Shown: positions 25,468 to 34,772 of the stretch, one piece after another
Position numbering within the stretch: the stretch's first letter is position 1
How the letters are laid out: each line of letters starts with the position of its first letter
Source of the DNA: UBA2357 sp046295975
GTDB lineage: Bacteria; Pseudomonadota; Gammaproteobacteria; Burkholderiales; Rhodocyclaceae
Length of the DNA stretch: 64,000 nt
Direction: 5' to 3'
Assembly: GCA_046295975.1 (NCBI GenBank)
Contig: JBKBMG010000028.1
Span: 6,064-70,063, forward strand
Notes under the pieces: generated by a model
What the model was told of the DNA's origin: nothing
Seen by the model: the letters and a program-made list of their open reading frames with translations, nothing else
The model's database searches: none
Program-made: the position numbers and the translations under genes

Positions 25468-26487
25468 TCATTTCGCGCAGGCCGACAGGGTGTCGGCCGC
25501 CAGTTCGAGCGCGGCCTTGGCTTCGGCCACCGGCAGGACGCGTTCCGGGGTGACGCCGTTCTTGACCGCGACCAGCTCGGCCGCAATCGAAACCGCAATT
25601 TCCCCCGGCGTGCGGCTGCCGATGAACAGCCCGGCCGGGCCACGCAGGGCGGCGACCTGTTCCGCACTCAGGTCGAATTCGCGCAGCCGCTCGCGGCGTG
25701 CTGCGTTGTTGCGCCGCGAGCCCAGGGCGGCGACGTAGAAGGCTGGTGAGCGCAACGCCTCCATCAGCGCGAGGTCGTCGAGCTTGGGGTCGTGGGTGAG
25801 GGCGATGACGGCGGTGCGTGCGTCCGGCCGCATTGCCATGACGACGTCGTCGGGCATGTCGCGGCTCAATTGCGTGCCGGGCACGTGCCATTCTTCGTAC
25901 CACTCCTCGCGCGGGTCGCACACGGTAACCGCGAAGTCCAGCCCCTGCGCGATGCGGGCCAGGCTCGCGGACAACTGACCGGCGCCAATCAACAACAGGC
26001 GGTAACGCGGGCCGAACACTGTGGTGAGGCTGCGCCCGTCGAAGACCAGCCCCTGCTCGGGATGAGCGGGGGCGAGCGTCCAGTGGCCGCTGGCCAGATC
26101 CAGCCTGCGGGCCGTGAGCTCGCCGGCGGCCAGGCGCTGCAGTACCGCCTCCAGCGGCGCGGCGTCGGCCAACGGTTCGAGCACCAACTCCATGGTCCCG
26201 CCGCAGGGCAGGCCGAAACGCCGCGCCTCCTCGGCGCCGACACCGTAGCTCACGGCCTGCGGCGAGGGCGGCAGGCCATCGCGGGCAAGCCGGGCGATCA
26301 GATCGTCCTCGATGCAGCCGCCGGATACCGAGCCCACTGCGCGACCATCGTCGCGCAGTGCCAGCAGGGCGCCGGGCGGCCGTGGTGACGAGCCCCAGGT
26401 GCGTACCACGGTGGCGAGCATGACGCGATGACCGCTTGCCAGCCAGTTGCGGGCGCGCTGCAGTACTTCCAGGTCCAGACTGTCCAT
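25468..26487 (-). CDS. xdhC: XdhC-family molybdenum hydroxylase maturation protein
   Basis: A 339-residue XdhC/CoxI-type protein: an N-terminal domain with VGSVSGGCIEDD near residue 52, an FGLPCGGTMEL motif, and a C-terminal Rossmann domain (LLIGAGQLSASLARIA near residue 160; VIALTHDPKLDD; YVAALGSRRN). XdhC binds the molybdenum cofactor, helps its sulfuration and inserts it into hydroxylases. It lies 16 bp after iorB on the same strand and formerly 7 bp before mocA, so the three act together in making the active enzyme. Confidence 0.93.
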   Translation of the reverse strand: MDSLDLEVLQRARNWLASGHRVMLATVVRTWGSSPRPPGALLALRDDGRAVGSVSGGCIEDDLIARLARDGLPPSPQAVSYGVGAEEARRFGLPCGGTMELVLEPLADAAPLEAVLQRLAAGELTARRLDLASGHWTLAPAHPEQGLVFDGRSLTTVFGPRYRLLLIGAGQLSASLARIAQGLDFAVTVCDPREEWYEEWHVPGTQLSRDMPDDVVMAMRPDARTAVIALTHDPKLDDLALMEALRSPAFYVAALGSRRNNAARRERLREFDLSAEQVAALRGPAGLFIGSRTPGEIAVSIAAELVAVKNGVTPERVLPVAEAKAALELAADTLSACAK

Positions 26488-26503
26488 GGCCAGGGCGCTC
26501 CCG

Positions 26504-28777
26504 TCAGGTTGTTACCCGCTCGCCGATGGGCAGCTTGCGGACACGTGTGCCGGTTGCGGCGGACAAGGCGTTGGCCAGCGCCGGAGCGAGCGGCGGCACG
26601 CCCGGTTCGCCGACGCCGGTGGGCGGTTCGGCCGAGGGGACGATATGGACCTCCACCTGCGGCATCTGGTGGATGCGCAGCAGCGTGTAATCGTGGAAGT
26701 TGGACTGCTGCACGACGCCGTCCTCGAAGGTGATCTCGCCGCTGAGCGCGGCCGACAGCGCAAAGCCTATACTGCCTTCCATCTGCGCGCGGACGATGTC
26801 CGGGTTGATCGCGATGCCGCAGTCGACCGCACACACCACACGGTCCACGGTGAAGCTGCCGTCGCTCGCCACGCTGACCTCCACGACCTGGGCGACGTAG
26901 CTGTTGAAGGACTCGTGCACCGCCACCCCGCGCCCGCGCCGCACGCCTTCGCGCGCGGCCAGCGGCGCACTCCAGTCTGCCCGCCCGGCGGCAAGCTGCA
27001 GCACCCCGGCATGGCGCGGGTGGCTGGCGAGTAACTTGAGGCGGTAGTCCACCGGGTCGGCGCCGGCCGCGGCGGCCAACTCGTCGAGGAACACTTCGCC
27101 CGCGTGGGCGGTGTGGGTGGAGCCGACGGCACGCCACCACTGCACCGGCACTCGCACTTCCGCATTGGTGGTGTGGAGGTCGACCAGCAGGTTGGGGATG
27201 GCATAGGGCAGGTTGGCCGCGCCCTCCACCGAGGTCACGTCTACCCCGTCCTTGACCATGAAGGCCTCGAACGGCGAGCCTAGCGCGATCGACTGGCCAA
27301 CGATGCGCTGGTGCCACGCACGCGGCAGGCCCTCGTCGTCGAGCACCGCGCGCAGGCGGTGCAGATAGGCCGGGCGGTAGTAGCCGGCGCGCATGTCGTC
27401 CTCGCGCGACCAGACCAGCTTGACCGGCGCGCGGCCGCCCAGGGCCTTGAGGATGTGGGCGGTTTCGACCAGATAGTCGGCTTGCGGGTTGGCGCGCCGG
27501 CCGAAACTGCCGCCGGCGTACAGCATGTGCAGCCGCACCTGCTCCGGCGGCAGGCCGAGTACGCCGGCAACGGCGTACTGATCGGCGGTCTGCATCTGTT
27601 CGCCGTTCCATACGTCGCAGCCGTCGGCGCCCAGTTGCATCACGCAGTTCATCGGTTCGAGCGCGGCATGGGCGAGGAAGGGGAAGACATACTCCGCTTC
27701 GACCACGGCGTCGCCAGCCTGGGCGAACACGGCGTTGGTGTCGCCATCCTGGCGGGCGACGGCCCCCGCCGTCTGAGCCCGTTGGCGGTAGTCGGCGAAC
27801 AGCTGTGTGGTGCTGCCACGCCAGGCCGCGCCCTCATCCCACTCGATGACGAGGGCTTCGCGCCCCTTGTGGGCGGTCCAGTAGTCGCCGGCGACGATGG
27901 CGACCCCGCTGGGTATGCGCAGCACGTCCACCACGCCTGGCACGGCGCGTGCGGCCGCGTCGTCCACATTGGCCACGCGGCTGCCGAAGCGAGGCGGATG
28001 CGCGACCACGGCCACCAGCATGCCCGGAAGCTTGACGTCCTGGGTGAAGCGGGCGCTGCCATCGGTTTTGTCGGCACTGTCCTTGCGCGGCACGTGATGG
28101 CCGATGAGCTTGAACGACTCCGGGCGTTTGAGCACAAGCTCGGCCGGTACCGGCTGTGCTGCGGCGGCCTCGGCAAGCTCGCCGAAGCGCGCGCTGCGAC
28201 CGCTGGCGGCATGGCTGACCACGCCTTGTGCGACGTCGATTTCGGCCGCGGACACCTGCCAGCGCTCGGCCGCCGCCTGCACCAGCATGGCCCGCGCGGC
28301 GGCACCGGCCTGGCGCATCTGCTCGAAGGAATTGGCGATGGCGCTGCTGCCGCCGGTGCCCTGGGCGCCCCAGTGCAGGTTGTTGTAGCGGGCGTCGGCA
28401 GGCGAGCCTTCGACGACGATCTGCGCCCAGTCGGCGTCCAGTTCCTCGGCCAGCAGCGTGGCCAGGCCGGTGTACACGCCTTGGCCCATCTCCAGGTGCT
28501 TGGCGATGACCGTGACGCTGTCATCGACGCCGATGCGGACGAAGGCGTTGGGGCTGAAGCCCGCGGTGGGGGCCGTGGCGCCACCGGCAATGCCCGGGCC
28601 GGCCGGCTGGGCGGCGAGGGTGGCCTGATGCGCCCCCGGCAACACCAGGGCCAGGGTGAGTGCGCCGCCGCTGCGCAGGAAGTCGCGACGGGAGACGTTG
28701 AGGATGCGGGGCAGAGGGGAAGCGGATGCAGAAAGCGGGGCGGGCGCGGCGGGGGCGCCGAACAGACGGTGTCTCAT
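26504..28777 (-). CDS. iorB: Molybdenum hydroxylase large subunit, IorB-like, Tat-exported
   Basis: A 757-residue molybdopterin-binding subunit of the isoquinoline 1-oxidoreductase/aldehyde dehydrogenase type. A twin-arginine signal (SRRDFLRSGG at residues 29-38) indicates export. Moco-binding regions include GQGVYTGLATLLAEEL, GTGGSSAIANS, LEPMNCVMQ, YAGGSFGRR and the C-terminal GVGEPGVPPLAPA with the expected catalytic Glu. Substrates of relatives are N-heterocycles, nicotinate or aldehydes; the substrate here is unknown. It pairs with the 2Fe-2S subunit 10 bp upstream. No cytochrome subunit is present, so the electron acceptor is not evident. Confidence 0.9.
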   Translation of the reverse strand: MRHRLFGAPAAPAPLSASASPLPRILNVSRRDFLRSGGALTLALVLPGAHQATLAAQPAGPGIAGGATAPTAGFSPNAFVRIGVDDSVTVIAKHLEMGQGVYTGLATLLAEELDADWAQIVVEGSPADARYNNLHWGAQGTGGSSAIANSFEQMRQAGAAARAMLVQAAAERWQVSAAEIDVAQGVVSHAASGRSARFGELAEAAAAQPVPAELVLKRPESFKLIGHHVPRKDSADKTDGSARFTQDVKLPGMLVAVVAHPPRFGSRVANVDDAAARAVPGVVDVLRIPSGVAIVAGDYWTAHKGREALVIEWDEGAAWRGSTTQLFADYRQRAQTAGAVARQDGDTNAVFAQAGDAVVEAEYVFPFLAHAALEPMNCVMQLGADGCDVWNGEQMQTADQYAVAGVLGLPPEQVRLHMLYAGGSFGRRANPQADYLVETAHILKALGGRAPVKLVWSREDDMRAGYYRPAYLHRLRAVLDDEGLPRAWHQRIVGQSIALGSPFEAFMVKDGVDVTSVEGAANLPYAIPNLLVDLHTTNAEVRVPVQWWRAVGSTHTAHAGEVFLDELAAAAGADPVDYRLKLLASHPRHAGVLQLAAGRADWSAPLAAREGVRRGRGVAVHESFNSYVAQVVEVSVASDGSFTVDRVVCAVDCGIAINPDIVRAQMEGSIGFALSAALSGEITFEDGVVQQSNFHDYTLLRIHQMPQVEVHIVPSAEPPTGVGEPGVPPLAPALANALSAATGTRVRKLPIGERVTT

Positions 28778-28787
28778 CGGGGAGTCC

Positions 28788-29246
28788 TCAGGCCAGATTG
28801 CGGGCGGCTTCGTGGATGGCGGCGCGAATGCGCACGTAGGTGGCACAGCGGCACAGGTTGCCGCCCATGGCCGCGTCGATGTCGGCGTCGCTGGGGCGGG
28901 GGTTGGCAGCCAGTAGCGCGGTGGCGGACATGATCTGGCCGGACTGGCAGTAGCCGCATTGCACCACTTCGAACTGGCGCCAGGCGGTCTGGACGGCGGC
29001 GCCGATGCGGTCCGCGCCAATCGCCTCGATCGTGGTCACGGACCGGCCTGCGACCGTCGACAGCGGAGTGGCGCAGGCGCGTACGGGGGCGCCGTCGAGG
29101 TGCACCGTACAGGCGCCGCACATCGCCATGCCGCAGCCGAACTTGGTGCCGGTCAGGTCCAGTCCGTCGCGCAACACCCATAGCAGCGGCGTGTCGTCCG
29201 GCAACTCGGTACGCACCGCGCTGCCGTTCAGGGTAAATTCGGTCAT
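28788..29246 (-). CDS. iorA: Molybdenum hydroxylase 2Fe-2S subunit, IorA-like
   Basis: A 152-residue two-cluster iron-sulfur subunit. The plant-type cluster motif is FGCGMAMCGACTV with a fourth Cys in VRACATPL; the second cluster uses CGYCQSG and GGNLCRCATY. It carries electrons from the IorB molybdenum centre. It has no signal sequence, so co-export with the Tat-targeted large subunit is likely. First gene of the iorA-iorB-xdhC-mocA operon and divergent from a LysR regulator. Confidence 0.93.
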   Translation of the reverse strand: MTEFTLNGSAVRTELPDDTPLLWVLRDGLDLTGTKFGCGMAMCGACTVHLDGAPVRACATPLSTVAGRSVTTIEAIGADRIGAAVQTAWRQFEVVQCGYCQSGQIMSATALLAANPRPSDADIDAAMGGNLCRCATYVRIRAAIHEAARNLA

Positions 29247-29280
29247 CGGGTCTCTCCTCGGGATGGGGGGCGGTTCGGGG

Positions 29281-29332
29281 CGCCGGCTTGATGCCGGCGG
29301 TCTTGTGCGTTCAGACTAGACCAGTCGGCTAG
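29281..29332. promoter_or_regulatory. Palindromes in the iorA-lysR divergent spacer
   Basis: CGCCGGC-TTGAT-GCCGGCG (29281-29299) is a perfect hairpin; CTAG (29316-29319) and CTAG (29329-29332) lie 9 bp apart just downstream. Either could be bound by the divergent LysR regulator. A canonical T-N11-A box is not obvious. Confidence 0.35.
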
Positions 29333-29362
29333 AAAGATAAACGGCCGTCGGCGGGATACTTC

Positions 29363-30289
29363 ATGAAGCAGGGCTTAAAAATCGAACCGGGGCTGTTGCC
29401 GCCGCTGGCGGCCTTCGAATGCGTTGCGCGGCATAGCAGCTTCAGCCGCGCCGCGGCCGAGCTCGGCCTGTCGGTATCGGCGTTGTCGCAATCGGTGCGT
29501 GCCCTGGAGGCACGGCTGGGGGTGAGGCTGCTGGCGCGCACTACGCGACGCGTCGGCATGACCGAGGAGGGGGCACGCTTGCTGGAGGGGGTACGCCGCG
29601 GGTTGGGCGAGTTCGGCATGGCGCTGGACGGCCTTACCGTCGGCGGGGCGCCGCGCGGCATGGTGCGCATTACCGTGACCCGGGTGTTGTACCGCTATTT
29701 GTTCGCCCCGCATCTGGCCGAGTTTTCCGCTCGCTTTCCGGGGGTGGGGCTGGAGTTTTCGCTCGACGACAGCCTCACCGACATCGTCGCGGCTGGTTTC
29801 GATGCGGGTGTGAGAATCGGGGGCAGCGTGCCGGCGGACATGGTTGCGGTATCCATCGGCGGGCCTGGTCGGCTGGTGACGGTCGCCACGCCGGCGTATT
29901 TTGCCCGCCGGCCGCCGCCGCGTACGCTGCAGGATCTGGCCGCCCACGATTGCAGCCGTTTCCGCTACGCCAGCAGCGGCCGGATCGCGCCGTGGTATTT
30001 CCAGCACGAGGGTGATGCCTTGGAGGTGGATGTGGAGGGCCGCTTCATTGTCAACGACATCGATGCCGAGCTCGACCTGGTGTATCGCGACCTGGTGCTC
30101 GCCCAGACGCCGGAGACCATGATCGTGGGCGATTTGCGCAGCGGCAAACTGGTGGCGGTGCTCGACGCGCATGCGCCGACCTATCCGGCCCCGCAGTTGT
30201 ACTTTCCCAGCACCCGCCACATGCCGATGCGCTTGCGAGCCTTCATCGACTTCTTCCAGACGGCCAATCTGCCCACTGCCGCGACATGA
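29363..30289 (+). CDS. LysR-family transcriptional regulator
   Basis: A 308-residue LysR protein: N-terminal winged helix-turn-helix (FECVARHSSFSRAAAELGLSVSALSQ style text at residues 18-45, then LEARLGVRLLARTTRRV) and a substrate-binding domain from about residue 95. It is divergent from the iorAB operon across a 116-bp spacer, the usual layout for a LysR regulator and its target. It probably senses the hydroxylase substrate or product. Confidence 0.92.
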   Translation: MKQGLKIEPGLLPPLAAFECVARHSSFSRAAAELGLSVSALSQSVRALEARLGVRLLARTTRRVGMTEEGARLLEGVRRGLGEFGMALDGLTVGGAPRGMVRITVTRVLYRYLFAPHLAEFSARFPGVGLEFSLDDSLTDIVAAGFDAGVRIGGSVPADMVAVSIGGPGRLVTVATPAYFARRPPPRTLQDLAAHDCSRFRYASSGRIAPWYFQHEGDALEVDVEGRFIVNDIDAELDLVYRDLVLAQTPETMIVGDLRSGKLVAVLDAHAPTYPAPQLYFPSTRHMPMRLRAFIDFFQTANLPTAAT

Positions 30290-30448
30290 GCCGACGCGAG
30301 CCGCGCGCGGTTCCGCTCCGACCCTGGAGCAGGCAGTAGCGTGCCGGAGCGGCTATCATTCGGACATTGTGCCGCGCGCTCGCGCGGCGGACGCGACTGC
30401 GCCAGACGCCGGCAGGCGGCCGGCGACGAACCAACCAGGGAGATTTCG

Positions 30449-32143
30449 ATGGCTTCACCCAACGACAGCGTCAGCATGGCGTTGTTCTGCGATTTCGAGA
30501 ACGTGGCGCTCGGCGTGCGCGATGCCAAGTACGAAAAGTTCGACATCAAGCGCGTGCTCGAGCGTCTGCTGTTGAAGGGCAGCATCGTAGTGAAGAAAGC
30601 CTATTGCGACTGGGATCGCTACAAGGGCTTCAAGTCGGCGATGCACGAGGCCAATTTCGAACTGATCGAGATTCCCCACGTGCGCCAGTCCGGCAAGAAC
30701 TCGGCGGACATCCGCCTGGTCGTCGATGCGCTGGACCTGTGCTACACCAAGTCGCATGTGGATACCTTCGTGATCATCAGCGGCGACTCGGATTTCTCCC
30801 CGCTGGTCTCGAAACTGCGCGAAAACGCCAAGCAGGTGATTGGTGTGGGGGTGAAGCAGTCGACCTCCGACCTGCTGATCGCCAACTGCGACGAGTTCAT
30901 CTTCTATGACGACCTGGTACGCGACAGCGAGCGTGCCGCGGCCAAGCGTGATGGCCGCGAGCAGCAGGCCGGCGCGAAGAAGGGCGAGGACGACAAGCGC
31001 AGGAAGGACGACGTCGAGGCACGCCGCAGCCAGGCCATCGAGATCGCGGTGTCCACCTTCGACGCGCTGCTCGCCGAGCGGGGCGACAGCGGCAAGATCT
31101 GGGCGTCCATGCTCAAGGAGGCGATCAAGCGGCGCAAGCCGGACTTCAACGAATCGTATTTCGGCTTCCGCGCCTTCGGCAACCTGCTCGAGGAGGCCCA
31201 GGCGCGCGGCCTGCTCGCCTTCGACCGAGATGAGAAGTCCGGAGCGTTTGTTTATCGTAAGTCGCACAAGAGCGATGTGCCGCCCGCTGCAGCAGTGGCA
31301 CCGGGCGCTGCCCCGGAACGCGCTGAACGCAAGACGGCCGGGGGGCGGCGAGGCAAGCGGGCTGCCGACGAAGGCGAGCGCACGCTCCAGGCCGCTGACC
31401 AGGATGCGAGGGCCGATACACATCTGGCGGCGGAGTCGGTGTTCGATCCGGCGCCGCGATTGGCTGCGCCAACGGAGGGGGAGTTGGCCGAGCGTGAGCC
31501 AGCCGCCGAGCTGAGCGCGACCCCGCGTGGCGCCTCGCGGCGTGACCGGGGTGGGCGTCGAGCCAAGCAGGACGCGGCACGCCCCGCGGCAGTGGGGGCG
31601 GGTACCCAACCCGACGCCACCCCCTCCGCCCCCTTCAGCACGGCTGCGGAAACCGGGCGCTCGTCCGCTGCGGACGCCGGCGGGGCCGGTGAGCCGGCCG
31701 TTGCGGCCGCCACTGCGTCGTCGGCGCGGACCGGGGGCGGTGCAGGCGATGCGGGGGTAGGCGAGGCGCTTGCGGATGACCCGAGTGCGGCGGCCGACGC
31801 CAAACCGGCGTCCAAGCGCACCCGTACGCCCGCGCGCAAGCGCAAGGAGACCGAGCAGAAGTTGGCGCGTGACGCGCAGATGGCCGCTGCGTCGGAAGGC
31901 GGCGCCGAGGCTGGCACGGCCAGCGCCAGGCCGGCCCCGGTCGCAGCGCCCGAAACGGTCGCGCCCGCGACCGCCACGCCAAAGGCTGTTGCTCCCAAAG
32001 CCGTTTCCAAAGCCGCCGCTCCGAAGGCAGCTGCTCCGAAGGCAGCCGCCCCCAAGGCCGAAGGGGCGCCGGCGGAAGCGCGCAAGTCCGCGCCCAAGCG
32101 GCGGGCGCCACGCAAGAAGAGCGATCCGTCCGGCGAGGTCTGA
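30449..32143 (+). CDS. NYN-domain (PIN-like) protein with OST-HTH domain and H1-like tail
   Basis: A 564-residue protein. Residues 10-160 are a NYN domain with the acidic residues of PIN-type nucleases: LFCDFEN, NSADIRLVVDA and ISGDSDFSPL. A LOTUS/OST-HTH-like domain follows (about 185-265: IWASMLKEAIKRRKPDFNESYFGF, FGNLLEEAQARGLL). The remaining half is low-complexity, rich in Ala, Lys, Pro and Glu, ending in repeated AAPKA units and KRRAPRKKS, like bacterial histone H1-like tails. NYN plus OST-HTH suggests RNA cleavage or RNA binding. The start at 30449 has a GGGAG site. No partner gene is evident. Confidence 0.88.
   Translation: MASPNDSVSMALFCDFENVALGVRDAKYEKFDIKRVLERLLLKGSIVVKKAYCDWDRYKGFKSAMHEANFELIEIPHVRQSGKNSADIRLVVDALDLCYTKSHVDTFVIISGDSDFSPLVSKLRENAKQVIGVGVKQSTSDLLIANCDEFIFYDDLVRDSERAAAKRDGREQQAGAKKGEDDKRRKDDVEARRSQAIEIAVSTFDALLAERGDSGKIWASMLKEAIKRRKPDFNESYFGFRAFGNLLEEAQARGLLAFDRDEKSGAFVYRKSHKSDVPPAAAVAPGAAPERAERKTAGGRRGKRAADEGERTLQAADQDARADTHLAAESVFDPAPRLAAPTEGELAEREPAAELSATPRGASRRDRGGRRAKQDAARPAAVGAGTQPDATPSAPFSTAAETGRSSAADAGGAGEPAVAAATASSARTGGGAGDAGVGEALADDPSAAADAKPASKRTRTPARKRKETEQKLARDAQMAAASEGGAEAGTASARPAPVAAPETVAPATATPKAVAPKAVSKAAAPKAAAPKAAAPKAEGAPAEARKSAPKRRAPRKKSDPSGEV
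31981..32062 (+). repeat. AAPKA-coding degenerate tandem repeat
   Basis: GCTCCGAAGGCAGCT-type 15-bp units recur, giving repeated KAAAP peptides in the tail of the NYN protein. Units are imperfect and in frame. Confidence 0.7.
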
Positions 32144-32205
32144 GCGCGTCGCAGCCGGCCCAGGCCGCCATCAGGCCGGGCCGCTGCGGCCAAAGGTAAT
32201 CGCGC

Positions 32206-33036
32206 ATGTTCAAGCATCCGAACGAATTCGTGCGCTTTGCCACGGTGCCGGATCTGCCGGGCGTCGAGTTGTATTCCGCGCGCCTGGTGGATCACGCCTT
32301 CAGCCCGCATGTGCACGAAACCTGGTCGATCGGCGTGATCGAAGCCGGCGTGGAGCGATTCCGCTATCGTGGTGGCGCGCATCTGGCCGACGCCGGTACG
32401 CTGGTTTTTCTCAACCCGGACGAGCCGCATACCGGTGAGGCGGGGGCGACAGGCGGGTGGCGCTACCGCATGCTGTATCTGGACGCGAACGCGTTTTCGC
32501 CGTTGCTCGGCCGCAGCGCCTACTTTCCCGTGCCGACGGTGCGCGACCCGCAGGCCGCGCGGCGCCTGGCGACCGCATTGACGCGCATCGAGCAGGCGGA
32601 TGAGCCGCTGGCGGCACAGCAGGCCTTGCTCGACCTGATCGACGACGTGGTCGTTCGGCATGCGCAGGCGTGCGAAGTGCGTGCGCCCGCAGATGGACGG
32701 GCGCGCTTTCGTCAGCTACTCGAATATATCGAGGCCCATCTCGATCAACCGCTGGACCTTGGCCGGCTTGCCGGGCTCAGCGGTCTGTCCATGCATCACT
32801 TCGCCCGCAGCTTCGCCGCGGCCATGCACCTGAGCCCGCATCGTTACGTACAGGCACGCCGGCTGCTGCGTGCCAAACACCTGCTCGCTGCGCGGCGACC
32901 GGCGTCGGAAGTGGCGGCCGAAGTCGGTCTCACCGATCAAAGCCACCTGACGCGCTGGTTCCGTCAGACCTATGGGGTGACGCCAGCGCAGTACCAGGCG
33001 CAACTCGGCAGGCCGCGCAGCGGCCGAGTGCCGTGA
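32206..33036 (+). CDS. AraC-family regulator with cupin sensor domain
   Basis: A 276-residue regulator: N-terminal cupin-type domain (FSPHVHETWSIGVIEAGVE, AGTLVFLNPDEPHTG) and C-terminal AraC helix-turn-helix (LAGLSGLSMHHFARSFAAAMHLSPHRYV; VAAEVGLTDQSHLTRWFRQTYGVTPAQY). Regulators of this subtype often sit beside small drug/metabolite exporters. The broken DMT permease 617 bp downstream may have been its target. Confidence 0.9.
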   Translation: MFKHPNEFVRFATVPDLPGVELYSARLVDHAFSPHVHETWSIGVIEAGVERFRYRGGAHLADAGTLVFLNPDEPHTGEAGATGGWRYRMLYLDANAFSPLLGRSAYFPVPTVRDPQAARRLATALTRIEQADEPLAAQQALLDLIDDVVVRHAQACEVRAPADGRARFRQLLEYIEAHLDQPLDLGRLAGLSGLSMHHFARSFAAAMHLSPHRYVQARRLLRAKHLLAARRPASEVAAEVGLTDQSHLTRWFRQTYGVTPAQYQAQLGRPRSGRVP

Positions 33037-33653
33037 GGTCTTCGGCCGCATCTGGCAGTGGCGCTCAGGCTCCTCGACCGGACGACCGATGACCCCCACC
33101 ATTCGCTGAATTCACCCTGAGTTCGCTCTGAATCCGCCTTGAGCCAAGCGCGGCTTGCCCGCGATGACGCTTGGAAAACACTGATTAAATCCGTTCGCCC
33201 TGGGGTCATCGAAGGGGTTGCCTCAGAAGATCAAGGGCTTCGACAGGCTTTCAAGAAACAGCTTTCGATTGTCATTGCCCGGAAGGCGCACAAGGCCCCA
33301 CTCCCGTTCGGGCTGAGCCTGTCGAAGCCCGTTCGAAGGCACTGCCATCAAGTGCCCTTCGACAGGCTCAGGGCGAACGGAGTACCCGTTTCCTGCGCCT
33401 GCTTTGCCACGCCCGCGGCGGGGCTTACTTCGCTCAGCCCGAACGGTTCGGGATAAATCAGAGCTTCCCTTGCTTCGCGCTGCCCGGCCGGTGTTTGTGT
33501 GCCGCGTCCTCCGTGTGGCGAGCGAACGGGCAAAACGGTACAAGACAGCACGTCCGCCCGCGACGAGACTGGCTCGCGGGATCCTGGCACGGCCGTGGCT
33601 CGGCCGCGCGGCCTCTGCTGTTCGTTCGCCTGTCGGCGTTTTTCGGAGTCGCG
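33037..33653. other. Intergenic region with REP-like element
   Basis: 617 bp between the AraC gene and the DMT pseudogene. It holds the complete repeat copy at 33304-33446. No convincing gene was found; frames running through the repeat are not supported. Confidence 0.7.
33304..33446 (+). repeat. Complete dispersed REP-like element (copy 3)
   Basis: A 143-bp unit running from CCGTTCGGGCTGAGCCTG to CTCAGCCCGAACGG, nearly identical to 21621-21762 including AAGGCACTGCCATCAAGTG and GGAGTACCCG. Left and right ends are inverted copies of each other. Confidence 0.85.
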
Positions 33654-34610
33654 ATGTTTGTTGGTGTGCTGGCCGCGCTGGGCGCGGGCTTGATGTGGGG
33701 GCTGATCTTCCTGGTGCCGCTGTTGTTGCCGGACTATCCCGGCGTGGTGCTGGCGTTCGGGCGGTATACGGCCTTCGGGGTGCTCGCAATCGGCTTGGCC
33801 TGGATGGACCGGCAGGCGCTGGCGCAGCTCAAGTGGGCCGATTGGTTGGAGGCGGTCAAGCTGTCGCTGGTGGGCAACATCCTCTACTACGCCACGTTGG
33901 CGACTGCCATCCAACTGTCCGGCGCGCCGATGCCGACGCTGATCATCGGCACCTTGCCGGTGGTCATCGCGGTGACCGCCAACCTGCTCGGCGAGGGCGG
34001 TGGCCGGATAGCCTGGGGGCGCCTGGTGTGGCCGTTGGCGATCATCTTCGGCGGGTTGCTGGTGGTGCAGGCCGGGCCAGTGCACGAGTCGGAGCGCGGG
34101 GCCGCGTCCGGCCTTGGCCATGCAGCCGGACTCGCGCTGGCAATCGCGGCGGTCGCGTGCTAGACCTGGTATCCGCTGCGCAACGGGCGCTGGCTGCAGG
34201 CGCGGCCGCCTGGCCTGTCACGCGCCTGGGCGACAGCGCAGGGGCTGGTGACGCTGCCGCTGGCCTTGCTCACCGGGTTCGCCTATGCGCTCTGGCAGGC
34301 CGCGAGCGCTGCGCCGACGCGCTTCGACTGGCCGTTCGGGCCACAGCCGGGGCTGTTCGTGGCGCTGATGATGGTCACGGGGCTGGCTGCGTCGTGGCTG
34401 GGTACCTTGCTCTGGAACAAGGCCAGTCGGCTCTTGCCGGCGGCGCTACTGGGGCAACTCATCGTGTTCGAGACGATGGCGGCGCTGGCATATGCGTTTC
34501 TGTGGTACGGCAGGCCGCCGGGCACGCATGAGCTTGTCGGCATTGTCCTGCTGATTGCGGGAGTGTTGCTTGGCGTGAGGGTGTTCCGCCGCTCCTCGCC
34601 GCCACTGTGA
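33654..34610 (+). pseudogene. DMT/EamA-type permease interrupted by an amber codon
   Basis: One continuous reading frame for a ten-helix drug/metabolite transporter (MFVGVLAALGAGLMWGLIFL at the start, LLIAGVLLGVRVF near the end) is broken only by TAG at 34161-34163, codon 170. The local text is AVAC-stop-TWYPLRN; a Trp codon (TGG) is the likely ancestor, since one base change gives TAG. Length without the stop is 318 residues, normal for the family. The upstream part would make a protein truncated after about five helices. An internal ATG at 34248 could start a C-terminal half. A sequencing error or suppression cannot be excluded. Confidence 0.8.
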
Positions 34611-34772
34611 GGCGGCGGCCGGCCCTGGTAAAGCCCGACGAACCCGTGCTGTCTTCCATTGCCTGCGCGATACCCTGGCGTGTGCGTGCCGCGATGGACC
34701 GCGACCATCGTATGTCGGAGAATCCGTGGTTGCGCACCGCTCACAAGGCGGACTGCCCACGAGAGGATACCC

